Shown: positions 1 to 7,748 of the stretch, one piece after another
How positions within the stretch are numbered: the stretch's first letter is position 1
Layout: every line of letters begins with the position of its first letter
DNA from: a virus
DNA: 64,000 nt
Virus record (IMG/VR): IMGVR_UViG_3300042296_000700
Span: 1-64,000 of that record
Direction: 5' to 3' (one strand)
Program-made: the position numbers and the translations under genes
Notes under the pieces: model-generated
Told to the model about the DNA's origin: nothing
Seen by the model: the letters and a program-made list of their open reading frames with translations, nothing else
Database searches by the model: none

Positions 1-149
1 TCTATGAGTTGTTCTGGGGTGAGTTGTTTGGTGTTGTCTGTGGCTTTGTAGCGGGTTTCTCCGTCGGTGCCGATGACTTTTTCTACGAGTCCGTTGACGA
101 TGAGGAAGTTGAGGTCTTTTTCTAGTTCTTCTGGGTTGTTTAGGTTCAT
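1..149 (-). CDS. Small hypothetical protein, cut by left window edge
   Basis: The first 49 residues are visible, beginning MNLNNPEELEKDLNFLI and continuing with NGLVEKVIGTDGETRYKATD. The charged helix followed by a beta-hairpin-like stretch is suggestive of a small winged-helix protein, but I do not recognise the family. The start at 149 has no Shine-Dalgarno sequence. Instead a strong promoter places the predicted transcript start about two bases upstream of the ATG. The C-terminus lies outside the window. Confidence 0.6.
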   Translation of the reverse strand, partial: MNLNNPEELEKDLNFLIVNGLVEKVIGTDGETRYKATDNTKQLTPEQLI

Positions 150-157
150 GGTTGTTG

Positions 158-186
158 AGTTTATCGTGTCTAGTTGTGTTTGTCAA
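158..186 (-). promoter_or_regulatory. Promoter for the leftmost gene, near-leaderless
   Basis: On the minus strand a perfect -35 TTGACA (181-186) is followed by a 17-base spacer and -10 TAAACT (158-163). Transcription would start near 151, and the ATG is at 149, so the mRNA would carry almost no leader. No ribosome binding site is present, which fits leaderless translation as known in actinobacteria. Confidence 0.6.
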
Positions 187-189
187 GGG

Positions 190-218
190 TTTACTTGATG
201 GGTGGGGTTAAATATATT
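190..218 (+). promoter_or_regulatory. Promoter for the tRNA-Pro gene
   Basis: TTTACT (190-195), a 17-base spacer and TATATT (213-218) form a good sigma-70-type promoter on the plus strand. The predicted start near 225 lies about 60 bases upstream of the tRNA. It is back to back with the minus-strand promoter at 158-186. Confidence 0.5.
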
Positions 219-286
219 CAACGCTCTTGGTGCTGTTTAAATTTAACTAACTGGGGGCTGTTGTGTGTGATATTCTTTTCACAAAG

Positions 287-360
287 CCGAATGTGGCGCA
301 GTTTGGTAGCGCAGGGCGTTTGGGACGCCAAGGTCGGGAGTTCAAATCTCTCCATTCGGA
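287..360 (+). tRNA. tRNA-Pro (anticodon TGG)
   Basis: A complete cloverleaf can be drawn. The acceptor stem is CCGAATG (287-293) with CATTCGG (353-359), followed by discriminator A360. The D arm is GCGC/GCGC with AGTTTGGTA in the loop. The anticodon stem is GGGCG/CGCCA with loop TTTGGGA, giving anticodon TGG at 321-323. The T arm is GGGAG-TTCAAAT-CTCTC. The first pair of the anticodon stem is a G-A mismatch. CCA is not encoded. It is the only complete tRNA I found, and it lies opposite in strand to its neighbours. Confidence 0.93.
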
Positions 361-362
361 CA

Positions 363-857
363 CTATGCGTGTCGTTGTAGTTTTAGTAGATATTCAACGA
401 GGTCATCCATATGACGGATGTCTTCTTTGTTGACTAGATAGAAGTCGTCTGTTAACTGTTGTTTACGGTCAAAAAATGTGCGCTTTTTCCATCGCGGTTG
501 TGATGAGACCCCGATGGCTACCATCGCTCCCGTTACTTTACTGACGAGTATGTATGCGCAGGGTTTGTGGAGTTTGTCTTCAAAACTACTTACTGTGTCT
601 ACGATTGTGTCGTCGTAGGGGAAGTCGTTGGGGTCGTCTGTGAATTCTCTGCTGCTTGATTTGACTTCCAGTATGTGTGTGAGTCCTTCTAGGACGATGT
701 CTTGTTCTGTGAGTGTTAGGTGTCGGCGTTCTGCTGTGTTTTTGGCTATTTGTAGTTCTGGCGCATGGCATTTGATTTCTCTGGTGCGTAGGTATTCGGC
801 TACGCGACGGTTGTAGGCGTGTCCGTCTGTGAAGGCTTGTATGTAGTCATATGCCAC
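363..857 (-). CDS. Putative PD-(D/E)XK nuclease-fold protein
   Basis: This 164-residue protein starts with GTG. Its middle part carries the spacing typical of the PD-(D/E)XK nuclease core: D53 in an EQD turn, then a beta strand with E64-V-K66 (HILEVKSS). A further hydrophobic strand (YILVSKVTGAMVAIGV) follows. The family includes restriction, recombination and repair nucleases, so action on DNA is likely but the substrate is unknown. The stop lies three bases from the tRNA on the other strand. The nuclease call rests on motif spacing only. Confidence 0.55.
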   Translation of the reverse strand: MAYDYIQAFTDGHAYNRRVAEYLRTREIKCHAPELQIAKNTAERRHLTLTEQDIVLEGLTHILEVKSSSREFTDDPNDFPYDDTIVDTVSSFEDKLHKPCAYILVSKVTGAMVAIGVSSQPRWKKRTFFDRKQQLTDDFYLVNKEDIRHMDDLVEYLLKLQRHA

Positions 858-859
858 GT

Positions 860-1141
860 TTATTTACTGTCTGGTTTGTAGAAAGAAATGTTTTTACCGT
901 ATTTGTATTTTTTTACATTGCTTAAATCCGTGGTGACTACTGGCGTGTTGTCGTATATGAGTTGTTCGTAATAGCATTCACCACATGTCCATTGTGGCTC
1001 TTTGATTAGACGTGGAAGAATCACGCATTTGTGCGGGTGTTTTTTGTATTCTTCCAGTTGCTGCCAGTATTGCGTAACAATTTTTAGGTGTAGGTCGCAA
1101 CAAAATACTGAGTCGCCGCTTGTTGTGAGTTCGTACCACAT
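860..1141 (-). CDS. Hypothetical protein
   Basis: A 93-residue protein of unknown function. It contains FCC, a CV and a CGEC cysteine cluster that could bind a metal. It ends two bases before the next gene's GTG start and begins just after the stop of the membrane-protein gene upstream, so it is a member of a tight minus-strand operon. Confidence 0.6.
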   Translation of the reverse strand: MWYELTTSGDSVFCCDLHLKIVTQYWQQLEEYKKHPHKCVILPRLIKEPQWTCGECYYEQLIYDNTPVVTTDLSNVKKYKYGKNISFYKPDSK

Positions 1142-1142
1142 G

Positions 1143-1484
1143 TCAGATGAAGTGTTTTACGATTGCTGTTACTGCAAGGATTATCCATGCAACATTGAAC
1201 AGGATGATGGTCGGAAGGGTTTTTTTGGTGGATGTCCAGATGAGGCTGAGGCTTGATGCGACTGCGAAGATGTATAGCCACCAGATTTGTTTGCCGAACA
1301 GCAAGCCAGGGAAAATGATTACAATTTTGGTTGCGAATCCCCATGCTTCTACGGTGTTTACGCGGTTCCAGTATGACTTGGATGACATCGTTTTGACGGC
1401 ACCAATGATTTTGCTAAAAAATGTTGTTGCGACCGTTTCAATGTTTGGTTGTGTTGTGCCGTAACGCTTGATTGGTGTGTTCAT
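1143..1484 (-). CDS. Small integral membrane protein
   Basis: From the chosen start (MNTPIKRY) the protein has 113 residues with three predicted membrane segments in its second half: around KIVIIFPGLLFG, WWLYIFAVASSLSLIW and PTIILFNVAWIILAVTAI. The start at 1484 is preceded by GGAGG with a 10-base spacer and overlaps the stop of the CoA-transferase gene as ATGA. A start at 1514 is possible but less likely. The arrangement loosely resembles small transporter fragments, but I cannot assign a function. Confidence 0.65.
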   Translation of the reverse strand: MNTPIKRYGTTQPNIETVATTFFSKIIGAVKTMSSKSYWNRVNTVEAWGFATKIVIIFPGLLFGKQIWWLYIFAVASSLSLIWTSTKKTLPTIILFNVAWIILAVTAIVKHFI

Positions 1485-2626
1485 CTTGTTATTTCCTCCG
1501 CTAGTGGTGCCCAATATCCTAGCGAGTCTAGTATTTCTCCTGTGTGTTCGCCATGCATCGGTGCGTGGCTACTTGTTGTGAGTGGTGTTTCTGAGAACAT
1601 TGGTGCTTGTCGTGCTTCTCTAATCATCAAGTTTGCGCTTGGGTGTGTTCGGTCAATGAAAACTGCGTTTGTTTTAATTTGTTCATTATTTGGCAGGTCT
1701 TTGACGTCAGCAAAAATTGCTGCTGGTAAACCGTTTATGATGGCTGCTTGTACTTCTGCGACTGTCAGTTGTTTTGCGGCTTCATCTGTGATTTCAATGA
1801 GTGCTGGGGCGTTGTTGAATCGTGCCCCGATTGAACTAAAGCGTTCGTCTTCAAGGATTTCTGGAATGCATAATGTTCGTGCCCATATTTCAAACTCTTC
1901 GTCTGATGCTGGGGTCACTGCGCAGTATCCATCTTTGAGTGTGATGGTGCGGTAGTACTTATCTATTGTTGGTGAACGGTTGGTGTCTTCGTCTAGGAGT
2001 GCTGCGTCCATTCCGAGGTCTTGCCACATGAAGTGGGCTGCGACATCAAGCATGGATATGGAAATGTACTGTCCGCCGCACAGCCCGCGCTCTCGTGCGA
2101 ATAGTGCACCGAGCACTGATTGGGCTACGACGTGTGCTGTAACTTTGTCGCATACGAGTTGATGTACTACTTCTGGCGGGTCGTTTTGTGCGTTGCCCAT
2201 ACCAGTCATTGCTTGAATCATGTTGTCGTACGCTTTATTGTTTTTGAGCGGTCCGAAGTTTCCAAATCCTAAAACGTGGACGTAGATGAGGTTTGGGAAT
2301 TTTTCTTTGATTTGGTCGTATCCGAACCCGAGTGATTCCATTACGTCTGGGCGAAAGTTGTGTATGAGTACGTCTGCTGCGCATATTAATTTTTCTACTA
2401 CTTCGCGACCTTTGACGCCTTTGGCGTTTACCGCTATTCCTTTTTTGCCTCTGTTGTTGAGTGCAAAGATGCCTGACATGCCGTTTTTGTTTGAGCCAAC
2501 GAACCGCATGAGGTCACATGAGTCTTTGGGTTCTATTTTGATTACTTCGGCACCGTAGTCAGCGAGGAGGCTTGCACCTAGCGGACCAGCAATCATTGTT
2601 GACATGTCAACTATTTTTATCCCCAT
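1481..2626 (-). CDS. CaiB/BaiF family (family III) CoA-transferase
   Basis: The protein (381 residues from MGIKIVDM) has the family's hallmark N-terminus, with MIAGPLGASLLADYGAEVIKIE for the CoA/Rossmann part, then HNFRPDVMESLGFGYD and a central AYDNMIQAMTGM. The Asp of that segment (about residue 134) matches the catalytic Asp of family III CoA-transferases. Known members move CoA between carboxylic acids or racemise acyl-CoAs; the substrate cannot be read from sequence. Length is close to the usual 380-420. The start is uncertain: ATGs at 2671 and 2734 are also in frame. It overlaps the next gene as ATGA, so it is embedded in the phage operon and is not contamination. Confidence 0.85.
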   Translation of the reverse strand: MGIKIVDMSTMIAGPLGASLLADYGAEVIKIEPKDSCDLMRFVGSNKNGMSGIFALNNRGKKGIAVNAKGVKGREVVEKLICAADVLIHNFRPDVMESLGFGYDQIKEKFPNLIYVHVLGFGNFGPLKNNKAYDNMIQAMTGMGNAQNDPPEVVHQLVCDKVTAHVVAQSVLGALFARERGLCGGQYISISMLDVAAHFMWQDLGMDAALLDEDTNRSPTIDKYYRTITLKDGYCAVTPASDEEFEIWARTLCIPEILEDERFSSIGARFNNAPALIEITDEAAKQLTVAEVQAAIINGLPAAIFADVKDLPNNEQIKTNAVFIDRTHPSANLMIREARQAPMFSETPLTTSSHAPMHGEHTGEILDSLGYWAPLAEEITR

Positions 2627-2651
2627 GAGTGGTGGATATTTTATTACTATA

Positions 2652-2933
2652 TTATGCAAAGTATGGTCCATCAACATCAAAGACAATGATTGGTGTTTGC
2701 TCGCCAATGTATGCACCGATGCAGTTGAACTCAATGTATTCTTCTGCGTCGTCGTAATTCATTCCGTCACGAAACATTAGAGTGTCTATCATTTTTTTGT
2801 GTGAGTAAACAGCGAGTGTCGGCTGGTTCATTGGGCGTGTGAATCCGATGAATGCTTCATCAAATCCGTCCATTAATAGGATTGATTCGTCCATTGCTTT
2901 GAATGCCGAATCTATTTGTTCGCGTGTAGGCAT
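2652..2933 (-). CDS. Hypothetical phage protein
   Basis: A 93-residue acidic protein starting MPTREQIDSAFKAMDES, with a good AGGAG ribosome binding site ahead of the ATG. It is rich in short hydrophobic strands (TLAVYSHKKMIDTLMF, TPIIVFDVDGPYF). I do not recognise the family. It sits between the ParB-like gene and the CoA-transferase gene. Confidence 0.65.
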   Translation of the reverse strand: MPTREQIDSAFKAMDESILLMDGFDEAFIGFTRPMNQPTLAVYSHKKMIDTLMFRDGMNYDDAEEYIEFNCIGAYIGEQTPIIVFDVDGPYFA

Positions 2934-2941
2934 AGTTTCTC

Positions 2942-3745
2942 CTATGGTGTGTGTTGTTCAATAAAGTCAATAAGTTTTTCGGCTGTTGTTTCACCAGCGA
3001 CCGCTGTGTCGCTTCGTAGCCAGCGTAAGAAGTCGTACCATTTGCGTTGTTGTGCCGCATCGTCAAACACGAGTGTGTATTGAACGATTGATTTACTGTT
3101 CCCGCCTGCGCCTACTGCACCTGAACCTTGGGTGATTGCTGTTTTGATGTCTGTGCCTTGCGCGGCGTTGATTGTTACGTCACCGTTTTCTTCCCGTGTC
3201 GTAACAATGTTTTGTGGCGAGTTGTACGAGGGGAGAGATGTTGTTGATTCTGCTATTTCGTCTATGTCTCGCAGTATTGGTTGTTCGTAGACGCCTGGTG
3301 TTGCAAGTTCGCCGCGTTCCATATCTAGGTCAAGCATTGCGAGTTCAAATTCGTCCCAGCCGAGGTCTTCTAGAAGGTCGCCGTAGTCTTCAATAATGTA
3401 TTCCATTGCTGCGTGAAGCAGATTGTCGTCTGTGTGCCCTAGTTCGTTCGTGCGGTTGTCTGCTAGTGCGAATGCCATTGCGCGCGAATCGTCTGCGTCC
3501 ATTTCCACGACAGCGATGTGTGTCCATCCGAGGCGACGTGCTGCTTCTAGTTGGTGGTTGCCTGCAATAACTGTTGCTGTTCCATCTGAGTTTGGTCGTA
3601 CAACGATTGGTCGTACTTGCCCAAATTCGGAGTATGACGCTGCAATAGAGTCAATGTTTCCTATTCTTGGGTTGCCTTGTAGGTGAACTAAATCATCTAG
3701 TGGGCGGGCTAAGGATACGATTGATTCATGAATCTTGTGGTTCAT
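2942..3745 (-). CDS. ParB-like nuclease-fold protein
   Basis: Residues about 12-110 form a ParB/sulfiredoxin-like N-terminal domain: the NPR box (GNPRIGNIDSIAASYSEFGQ), then RPIVVR and VIAGNHQLEAARRLGW, where the usual GHRR box appears as GNHQ. ADNRTNELG follows, as in many phage ParB-like proteins. The rest is acidic and of unknown role. ParB-like domains in phages occur in partition proteins, nucleases and DNA modification partners; which applies here is unclear. Start ATG has AGGAAAA upstream. A second ParB-like protein lies at 47082. Confidence 0.8.
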   Translation of the reverse strand: MNHKIHESIVSLARPLDDLVHLQGNPRIGNIDSIAASYSEFGQVRPIVVRPNSDGTATVIAGNHQLEAARRLGWTHIAVVEMDADDSRAMAFALADNRTNELGHTDDNLLHAAMEYIIEDYGDLLEDLGWDEFELAMLDLDMERGELATPGVYEQPILRDIDEIAESTTSLPSYNSPQNIVTTREENGDVTINAAQGTDIKTAITQGSGAVGAGGNSKSIVQYTLVFDDAAQQRKWYDFLRWLRSDTAVAGETTAEKLIDFIEQHTP

Positions 3746-3754
3746 TTTTCCTGC

Positions 3755-4096
3755 TTACATTGATACTTGTGTACGTACGTTTGCGTTGAGCGTGCGTAGT
3801 GCGTCAATTGACGTTCTTAAAGATGTTAATTTTTCACGCTTAGATTTAACTAATGCTTCAGCGATTTTGTAGTCGTATGATTCGTCTGAAAGTTTGTAAT
3901 CCGACCATGCTTCGCGCTCGCGAATTGAGCCTTTCGCTGAAAGATACTCTTTTGCCCAATTGGATTTGTATAAAGCCTCGTTTTTAGCGCAGTCCACTGC
4001 CAAAGTTTCAAATGCTTCGGTTTCTTCCTCAAGCATGTCCATGAGGCGAACCAGTTCATTCTCAATATCAACTTGGCTAATAGGTTTACTACGCAC
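3755..4096 (-). CDS. Hypothetical coiled-coil protein
   Basis: A 113-residue, highly charged, mostly helical protein, starting at GTG after a strong AAGGAG site. Long heptad-like runs (RLMDMLEEETEAFETLAVD; AEALVKSKREKLTSLRTS) suggest a coiled coil. It overlaps the end of the RuvC-like gene by 8 bases. Function unknown. Confidence 0.6.
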   Translation of the reverse strand: MRSKPISQVDIENELVRLMDMLEEETEAFETLAVDCAKNEALYKSNWAKEYLSAKGSIREREAWSDYKLSDESYDYKIAEALVKSKREKLTSLRTSIDALRTLNANVRTQVSM

Positions 4097-4628
4097 GGTT
4101 CTCCTTATTGTTGTGTAGGGATACTAGCGGTTCCCAGTCTATTTTGTCAAGGGCTGATAATTGTGTGGCAGACCATTCGTATTCAGAAACACCAATGACG
4201 GTTCTGCACATCTCTTCCAGAATCCATGCGTCGCACATGTCGTCTGCGCCCTTGCCCGCAAAAATCATTCCAGTTTTAGCAGAGATTGATGACATCACTT
4301 CTGTTTTTGCTGCGTTCCCTCTGCCTGTAGCAAACTTTGCGCGACAAGTTGGCGGTATGTCAACGAACGGGATATTGCGCTCCCATAAGCGTGTGCGCAC
4401 TACTCCTCCGAGTTCACCAATGCTGAATGCTTGGCTATTGCGTGAAGCAAAAGAGTAACCTTCAATAGCGACAATTTCTATACTGTTATCAATTACTGCA
4501 TCCAATATTGCAAGTGAAATAATTGATAGGCGTTCTGCACCTTTTGCTTGTGTGGTGATTGTTCCAGTTTCGCCATTTACGGATATTCCAGTAGATGTTA
4601 AGGACAGGTCAATTCCAAGAATGTTCAT
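4089..4628 (-). CDS. RuvC-like Holliday junction resolvase
   Basis: The protein (179 residues) opens with MNILGIDLSLTSTGIS, the first RNase H-fold strand with catalytic Asp7. Glu56 follows in EIVAIEGYSF, and the acidic pair Asp130/Asp133 in GADDMCDAW. This is the DEDD set of RuvC-type resolvases, which cut four-way DNA junctions. In phages such enzymes resolve recombination intermediates and branched DNA before packaging. The start has no Shine-Dalgarno; a TAGATT hexamer sits six bases before the ATG, as in leaderless genes. Confidence 0.85.
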   Translation of the reverse strand: MNILGIDLSLTSTGISVNGETGTITTQAKGAERLSIISLAILDAVIDNSIEIVAIEGYSFASRNSQAFSIGELGGVVRTRLWERNIPFVDIPPTCRAKFATGRGNAAKTEVMSSISAKTGMIFAGKGADDMCDAWILEEMCRTVIGVSEYEWSATQLSALDKIDWEPLVSLHNNKENRA

Positions 4629-4674
4629 ACATGAAATCTAACACTTCTATTCGTATCGCGGTAGTGAAGTGAAG

Positions 4675-4974
4675 TTACTCCCACGAATGTTTAGCAAGAC
4701 CAAGGTCAAATGCTAACTGTGGGTTATTTCCTATGCGCGCGTGGCATGGTCTGCAGACGCACATAAGGTTCTCTTCATCCAAAATAGAACCACCCTGTGA
4801 GCGCCGAATCAACTCGTGAACATCTACGGATGCGTTTCTGCGATATGTTGTTTTCTCATCGTGCACAGCAAATACTGTGCATGCTTCACACAATGGGCGT
4901 TCTTCAAGGAGGCGTGCAACTAGCGGGCGACGCAGACGATATTCAGCCTCTTTTTTAGGAGAGCGGTAACGCAT
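4675..4974 (-). CDS. HNH endonuclease
   Basis: A 99-residue protein with the HNH core: a first zinc knuckle CEAC (29-32), the catalytic strand VDVHELIRRSQGG with His53, Asn69 in DEENLMCVC, and the second knuckle CRPCH. Small stand-alone HNH proteins of this size often sit beside terminase genes, where they assist cohesive-end cutting or packaging. Here the neighbour two genes upstream is a small-terminase-like protein, which fits that role by context. Confidence 0.85.
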   Translation of the reverse strand: MRYRSPKKEAEYRLRRPLVARLLEERPLCEACTVFAVHDEKTTYRRNASVDVHELIRRSQGGSILDEENLMCVCRPCHARIGNNPQLAFDLGLAKHSWE

Positions 4975-4976
4975 CG

Positions 4977-5339
4977 TTATTGAGTATTGCTACGGCGATA
5001 CGACTTTGCTTTTTCGGTAAAATCTTTGTAACCACACTTGAGACATGTTTTTCCCCAAGGGTAAAATCTGGTCATTTCAACTGGGTGCTGGCAATCAAGC
5101 GTTTCGTTTGCGGCAGCGTTACAGCATTCGCGCACAAATTCCGACATTGAGACGCCGTTCTTTTCTGCTGCGTCTTTCCATCGTTGATGGTCTGCCTCGC
5201 TGGCACGGACGAGCACTTGCTTCGCTGCGGGTTCACCTTGCTTTGACCCAGTATTTGTTGACCGAGTTAAATCAAGGGTTTCTGCCACTTTTTCCATTGC
5301 TGCTTCAACATTGTCAATTTCTTCTTTACTCATTTTCAA
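4977..5339 (-). CDS. Ribbon-helix-helix-like protein with C-terminal zinc motif
   Basis: The middle (VLVRASEADHQRWKDAAE, then GVSMSEFVRECCNAAA) reads as a strand-helix-helix, typical of Arc/MetJ-type DNA-binding proteins. The C-terminus has C-x-H...C-x-x-C (CQHP ... TCLKCGY), a likely zinc site. The two parts together suggest a small DNA-binding regulator or nuclease partner. It overlaps the next upstream gene by 14 bases. Confidence 0.6.
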   Translation of the reverse strand: MKMSKEEIDNVEAAMEKVAETLDLTRSTNTGSKQGEPAAKQVLVRASEADHQRWKDAAEKNGVSMSEFVRECCNAAANETLDCQHPVEMTRFYPWGKTCLKCGYKDFTEKAKSYRRSNTQ

Positions 5340-5967
5340 TTACCTCCGCATCAATGGGCATATCATCGTCTTCCGCCGCTTGTAGCATACGCTGATTTTG
5401 CGTAGTTCTACCCAACAACTGATTTATTGTATCCTCAGGAAGAACTCCTGAATCGCCCATGATTTGAAGCAATTTCTTTACCTCTTCCTCTGGGTTGAAA
5501 GCATTGAGTGCTGCTGGGCGTTCTACCCCAGCAAGCGATGCTCGCACAGGGTTTGTTCCGCCAGATATATCCATCTGGATGTTGACGTTGTTCTGTTCCA
5601 TGCCAAGTAATTTTGAGCGCCTATCCATAATGGACAGAGCGGTTTGAACCGCTTTCATGTCAGGTTCAACAGCAACTTCTGTCCCATCATCCATTTTCAC
5701 GCGACGGTGTTGTGTGAGTGGCCAGATTGCGGATTGCAAAGCGTCTAGTCTTTCAAGTTCCATGCGAAGGACTTCAGGGTAAGCCATAAGGGCTTCGCTG
5801 TTCATCTTTTGCAATTGACGGCGAATTGCGTTCCCTACAGCGGAAGGCGTCATGTTGAAGCGACGTGCTATTTCCGCTTGCTGGATACCGCTTTGGCGCA
5901 TCTTAAAGATACGTAAATCGCGCTCGGCTAAAAATTCTTTATTTAGCCCCTGTTGTGAGGTGTTCAT
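5326..5967 (-). CDS. HTH protein resembling small terminase subunits
   Basis: Residues 15-50 hold a clear helix-turn-helix (IFKMRQSGIQQAEIARRF, then NMTPSAVGNAIRRQL). A helical segment (RMELERLDALQSAIW ... DMKAVQTALSIMDRRSKLLGME) follows, of the type seen in small terminase-like proteins of actinobacteriophages. Such proteins recognise the packaging site and recruit the large subunit. The large subunit gene is 36 kb away at 42020, which is unusual, so a regulatory role is the alternative. It is translationally coupled to the primase-helicase gene. Confidence 0.6.
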   Translation of the reverse strand: MNTSQQGLNKEFLAERDLRIFKMRQSGIQQAEIARRFNMTPSAVGNAIRRQLQKMNSEALMAYPEVLRMELERLDALQSAIWPLTQHRRVKMDDGTEVAVEPDMKAVQTALSIMDRRSKLLGMEQNNVNIQMDISGGTNPVRASLAGVERPAALNAFNPEEEVKKLLQIMGDSGVLPEDTINQLLGRTTQNQRMLQAAEDDDMPIDAEVIENE

Positions 5968-7748
5968 CAGTCAACTTTCATAAATTCCAACACTTCAAAA
6001 GGAAAAATTTTTCCTCTTTTCATCTTGGTTGGGAATTGTCTTAAATCACGAGCACCACGAAAGTGCTTTACGTCGTATACGTAACCTTCCGTTGAAGTCG
6101 GGTCTGGTGTCAATGATAGACCAAATTCTGGCCAGCGTGACCATACAGCAGAACCAAATGGGCGCAAATCCCGACCACCAATAGATGAACCGAGGGGAGC
6201 GTGGTGTTCTAGCCACATAGCGCATCCGTAAACTTCGCGGATTGTGTCCAAATATTTGGCTACTTCAATAGCGATACTTTCGCTAGTTCGTCCGCCGGGG
6301 TCAACGAAAGATTTGTAAAGCGGACCCATGATGAGCAATTGTGGCTTAGTTTTTTCAATTGCTTCTTCCAGAATTGCTCTGTCTGACTGCTTCAATAGGT
6401 CAAGACCTGCTGGTTTGATAAGTAGATGTGCTTCAGTTTTGCGCGTGTGCCCGTAGTGGAGGGCGGCGCTCATAATGTTTTTTGATGTACGACGAATAAT
6501 TCGCTCAGGGTTTTCAAGGTCAACTGTCAAGGTACGAATAGGGGTCATTTTTGACATTGTGAAGGGATGTAGACCTGCTGATGCACATAATCCAACCTGT
6601 CTTGCCAGCATTGTTTTACCAACACCTTCCGCTGCTACGACAATGACGCGCTCACCTTTTTCAATAAGTTGAGGAATGACCCAGTCGTAACTATCGTTTT
6701 CAACTTCATCTAGAAAATCCTGCCAAACAACAAGTCGTCCTTTGTCGCTAATTTCTTGACGGTTCGTGGAGTTGAGTAGCAGCGATGCGCGGTTTAGTTT
6801 TTGTTCTAACGAGATGTCGTCTCGGGAAAAGATTGATTCCATTCCGCGCAATATCTCAGAAGCAGATTCGTCTTTGACTTCTAAAGAAATTTGTTCTTGT
6901 TGTGGATGTTCTGCAAGTTCTGGCTGTGCTGGTTCGTCAAACTCAAGTAGGTCATCTACACCTAACCCAGCCTCCAACATGTCGCTTACGTCTTTGTGAC
7001 CGTGGGGCGGAATGAATGAGGCGACCGTGCATCCTGCTGCCTCAAGTTGGGCGCTAACTAAGGCAACGTGTTCTTTGCCTACATCGTCTCTGTCTGAAAT
7101 TATGAATACGTTCGCGCCTGCGAGGGCTTCTGTGTGAATGTCTTGCCATTTGCCTGCACCGTTTGGCGGTGTGGTTGCGCAGAGACCAAGAGCAACAAGG
7201 TTATCTGCATCTTTTTCTCCCTCTACGAGCCATATGATTTCGCCTTTTTGTTTGGCGACTAAAATCTCTGGGAGCCTGTATAGAACTTTTGGAATTTCCC
7301 CGAGGTTGAATATCCATTCACCAGTATCTGGATTGGGTCTGCGTTGTCGGAAAGTTTTTCTACCTTCCTCGTTTACGAGACGCTGCTTTTGGAATAATAA
7401 TGTTCCGTCTGCATCACGATAATTGTATGTCGCAATGAGTGTTAACTTTTCCCGTTTAGGTTTTTCAACCTGTGTTGACTTTGGGAACAGTGAACTTTTC
7501 TGTACGTTCATTGCTTCACAAATTTCATCAACTGAACATCCACTGCCACGGTGGCAAGTTATCAGTACTCGTCCATCGGTTCCTTGACCGATTGAAAGTG
7601 ACGGGTTTGAGTCGTCGTTACGACATGGGCAACGAGCAGACCAGTTAGAACCGTTGTCGCGCACACCGTTTAGGCGTGCCAAAAATGATTCTACTTCTGG
7701 TGATGCTGAACGGTTACTCACGGACAAATGCGTCCGTTCACTGTCCAT
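5967..7748 (-). CDS. DNA primase-helicase (Toprim plus RecA-like ATPase)
   Basis: This is a 593-residue fusion. Residues 40-71 form a CHC2-like zinc finger (CPC ... CHRGSGC). Residues 174-222 are a Toprim domain with the acidic VEGEKDAD motif and DRDD. After a linker, residues 370-380 carry a Walker A (AAEGVGKT) of a RepA/DnaB-like RecA fold, with a Walker B-like LLIMGPLYK. It should unwind DNA and lay primers at the replication fork. An alternative GTG start at 7721 would overlap the thyX stop as GTGA. No DNA polymerase is in the window. Confidence 0.88.
   Translation of the reverse strand: MDSERTHLSVSNRSASPEVESFLARLNGVRDNGSNWSARCPCRNDDSNPSLSIGQGTDGRVLITCHRGSGCSVDEICEAMNVQKSSLFPKSTQVEKPKREKLTLIATYNYRDADGTLLFQKQRLVNEEGRKTFRQRRPNPDTGEWIFNLGEIPKVLYRLPEILVAKQKGEIIWLVEGEKDADNLVALGLCATTPPNGAGKWQDIHTEALAGANVFIISDRDDVGKEHVALVSAQLEAAGCTVASFIPPHGHKDVSDMLEAGLGVDDLLEFDEPAQPELAEHPQQEQISLEVKDESASEILRGMESIFSRDDISLEQKLNRASLLLNSTNRQEISDKGRLVVWQDFLDEVENDSYDWVIPQLIEKGERVIVVAAEGVGKTMLARQVGLCASAGLHPFTMSKMTPIRTLTVDLENPERIIRRTSKNIMSAALHYGHTRKTEAHLLIKPAGLDLLKQSDRAILEEAIEKTKPQLLIMGPLYKSFVDPGGRTSESIAIEVAKYLDTIREVYGCAMWLEHHAPLGSSIGGRDLRPFGSAVWSRWPEFGLSLTPDPTSTEGYVYDVKHFRGARDLRQFPTKMKRGKIFPFEVLEFMKVD

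Noticed and set aside
287-360. tRNA-Pro as a phage attachment site
   Set aside because: No integrase or repeat of its 3' end was seen in the window, so there is no support for integration here.
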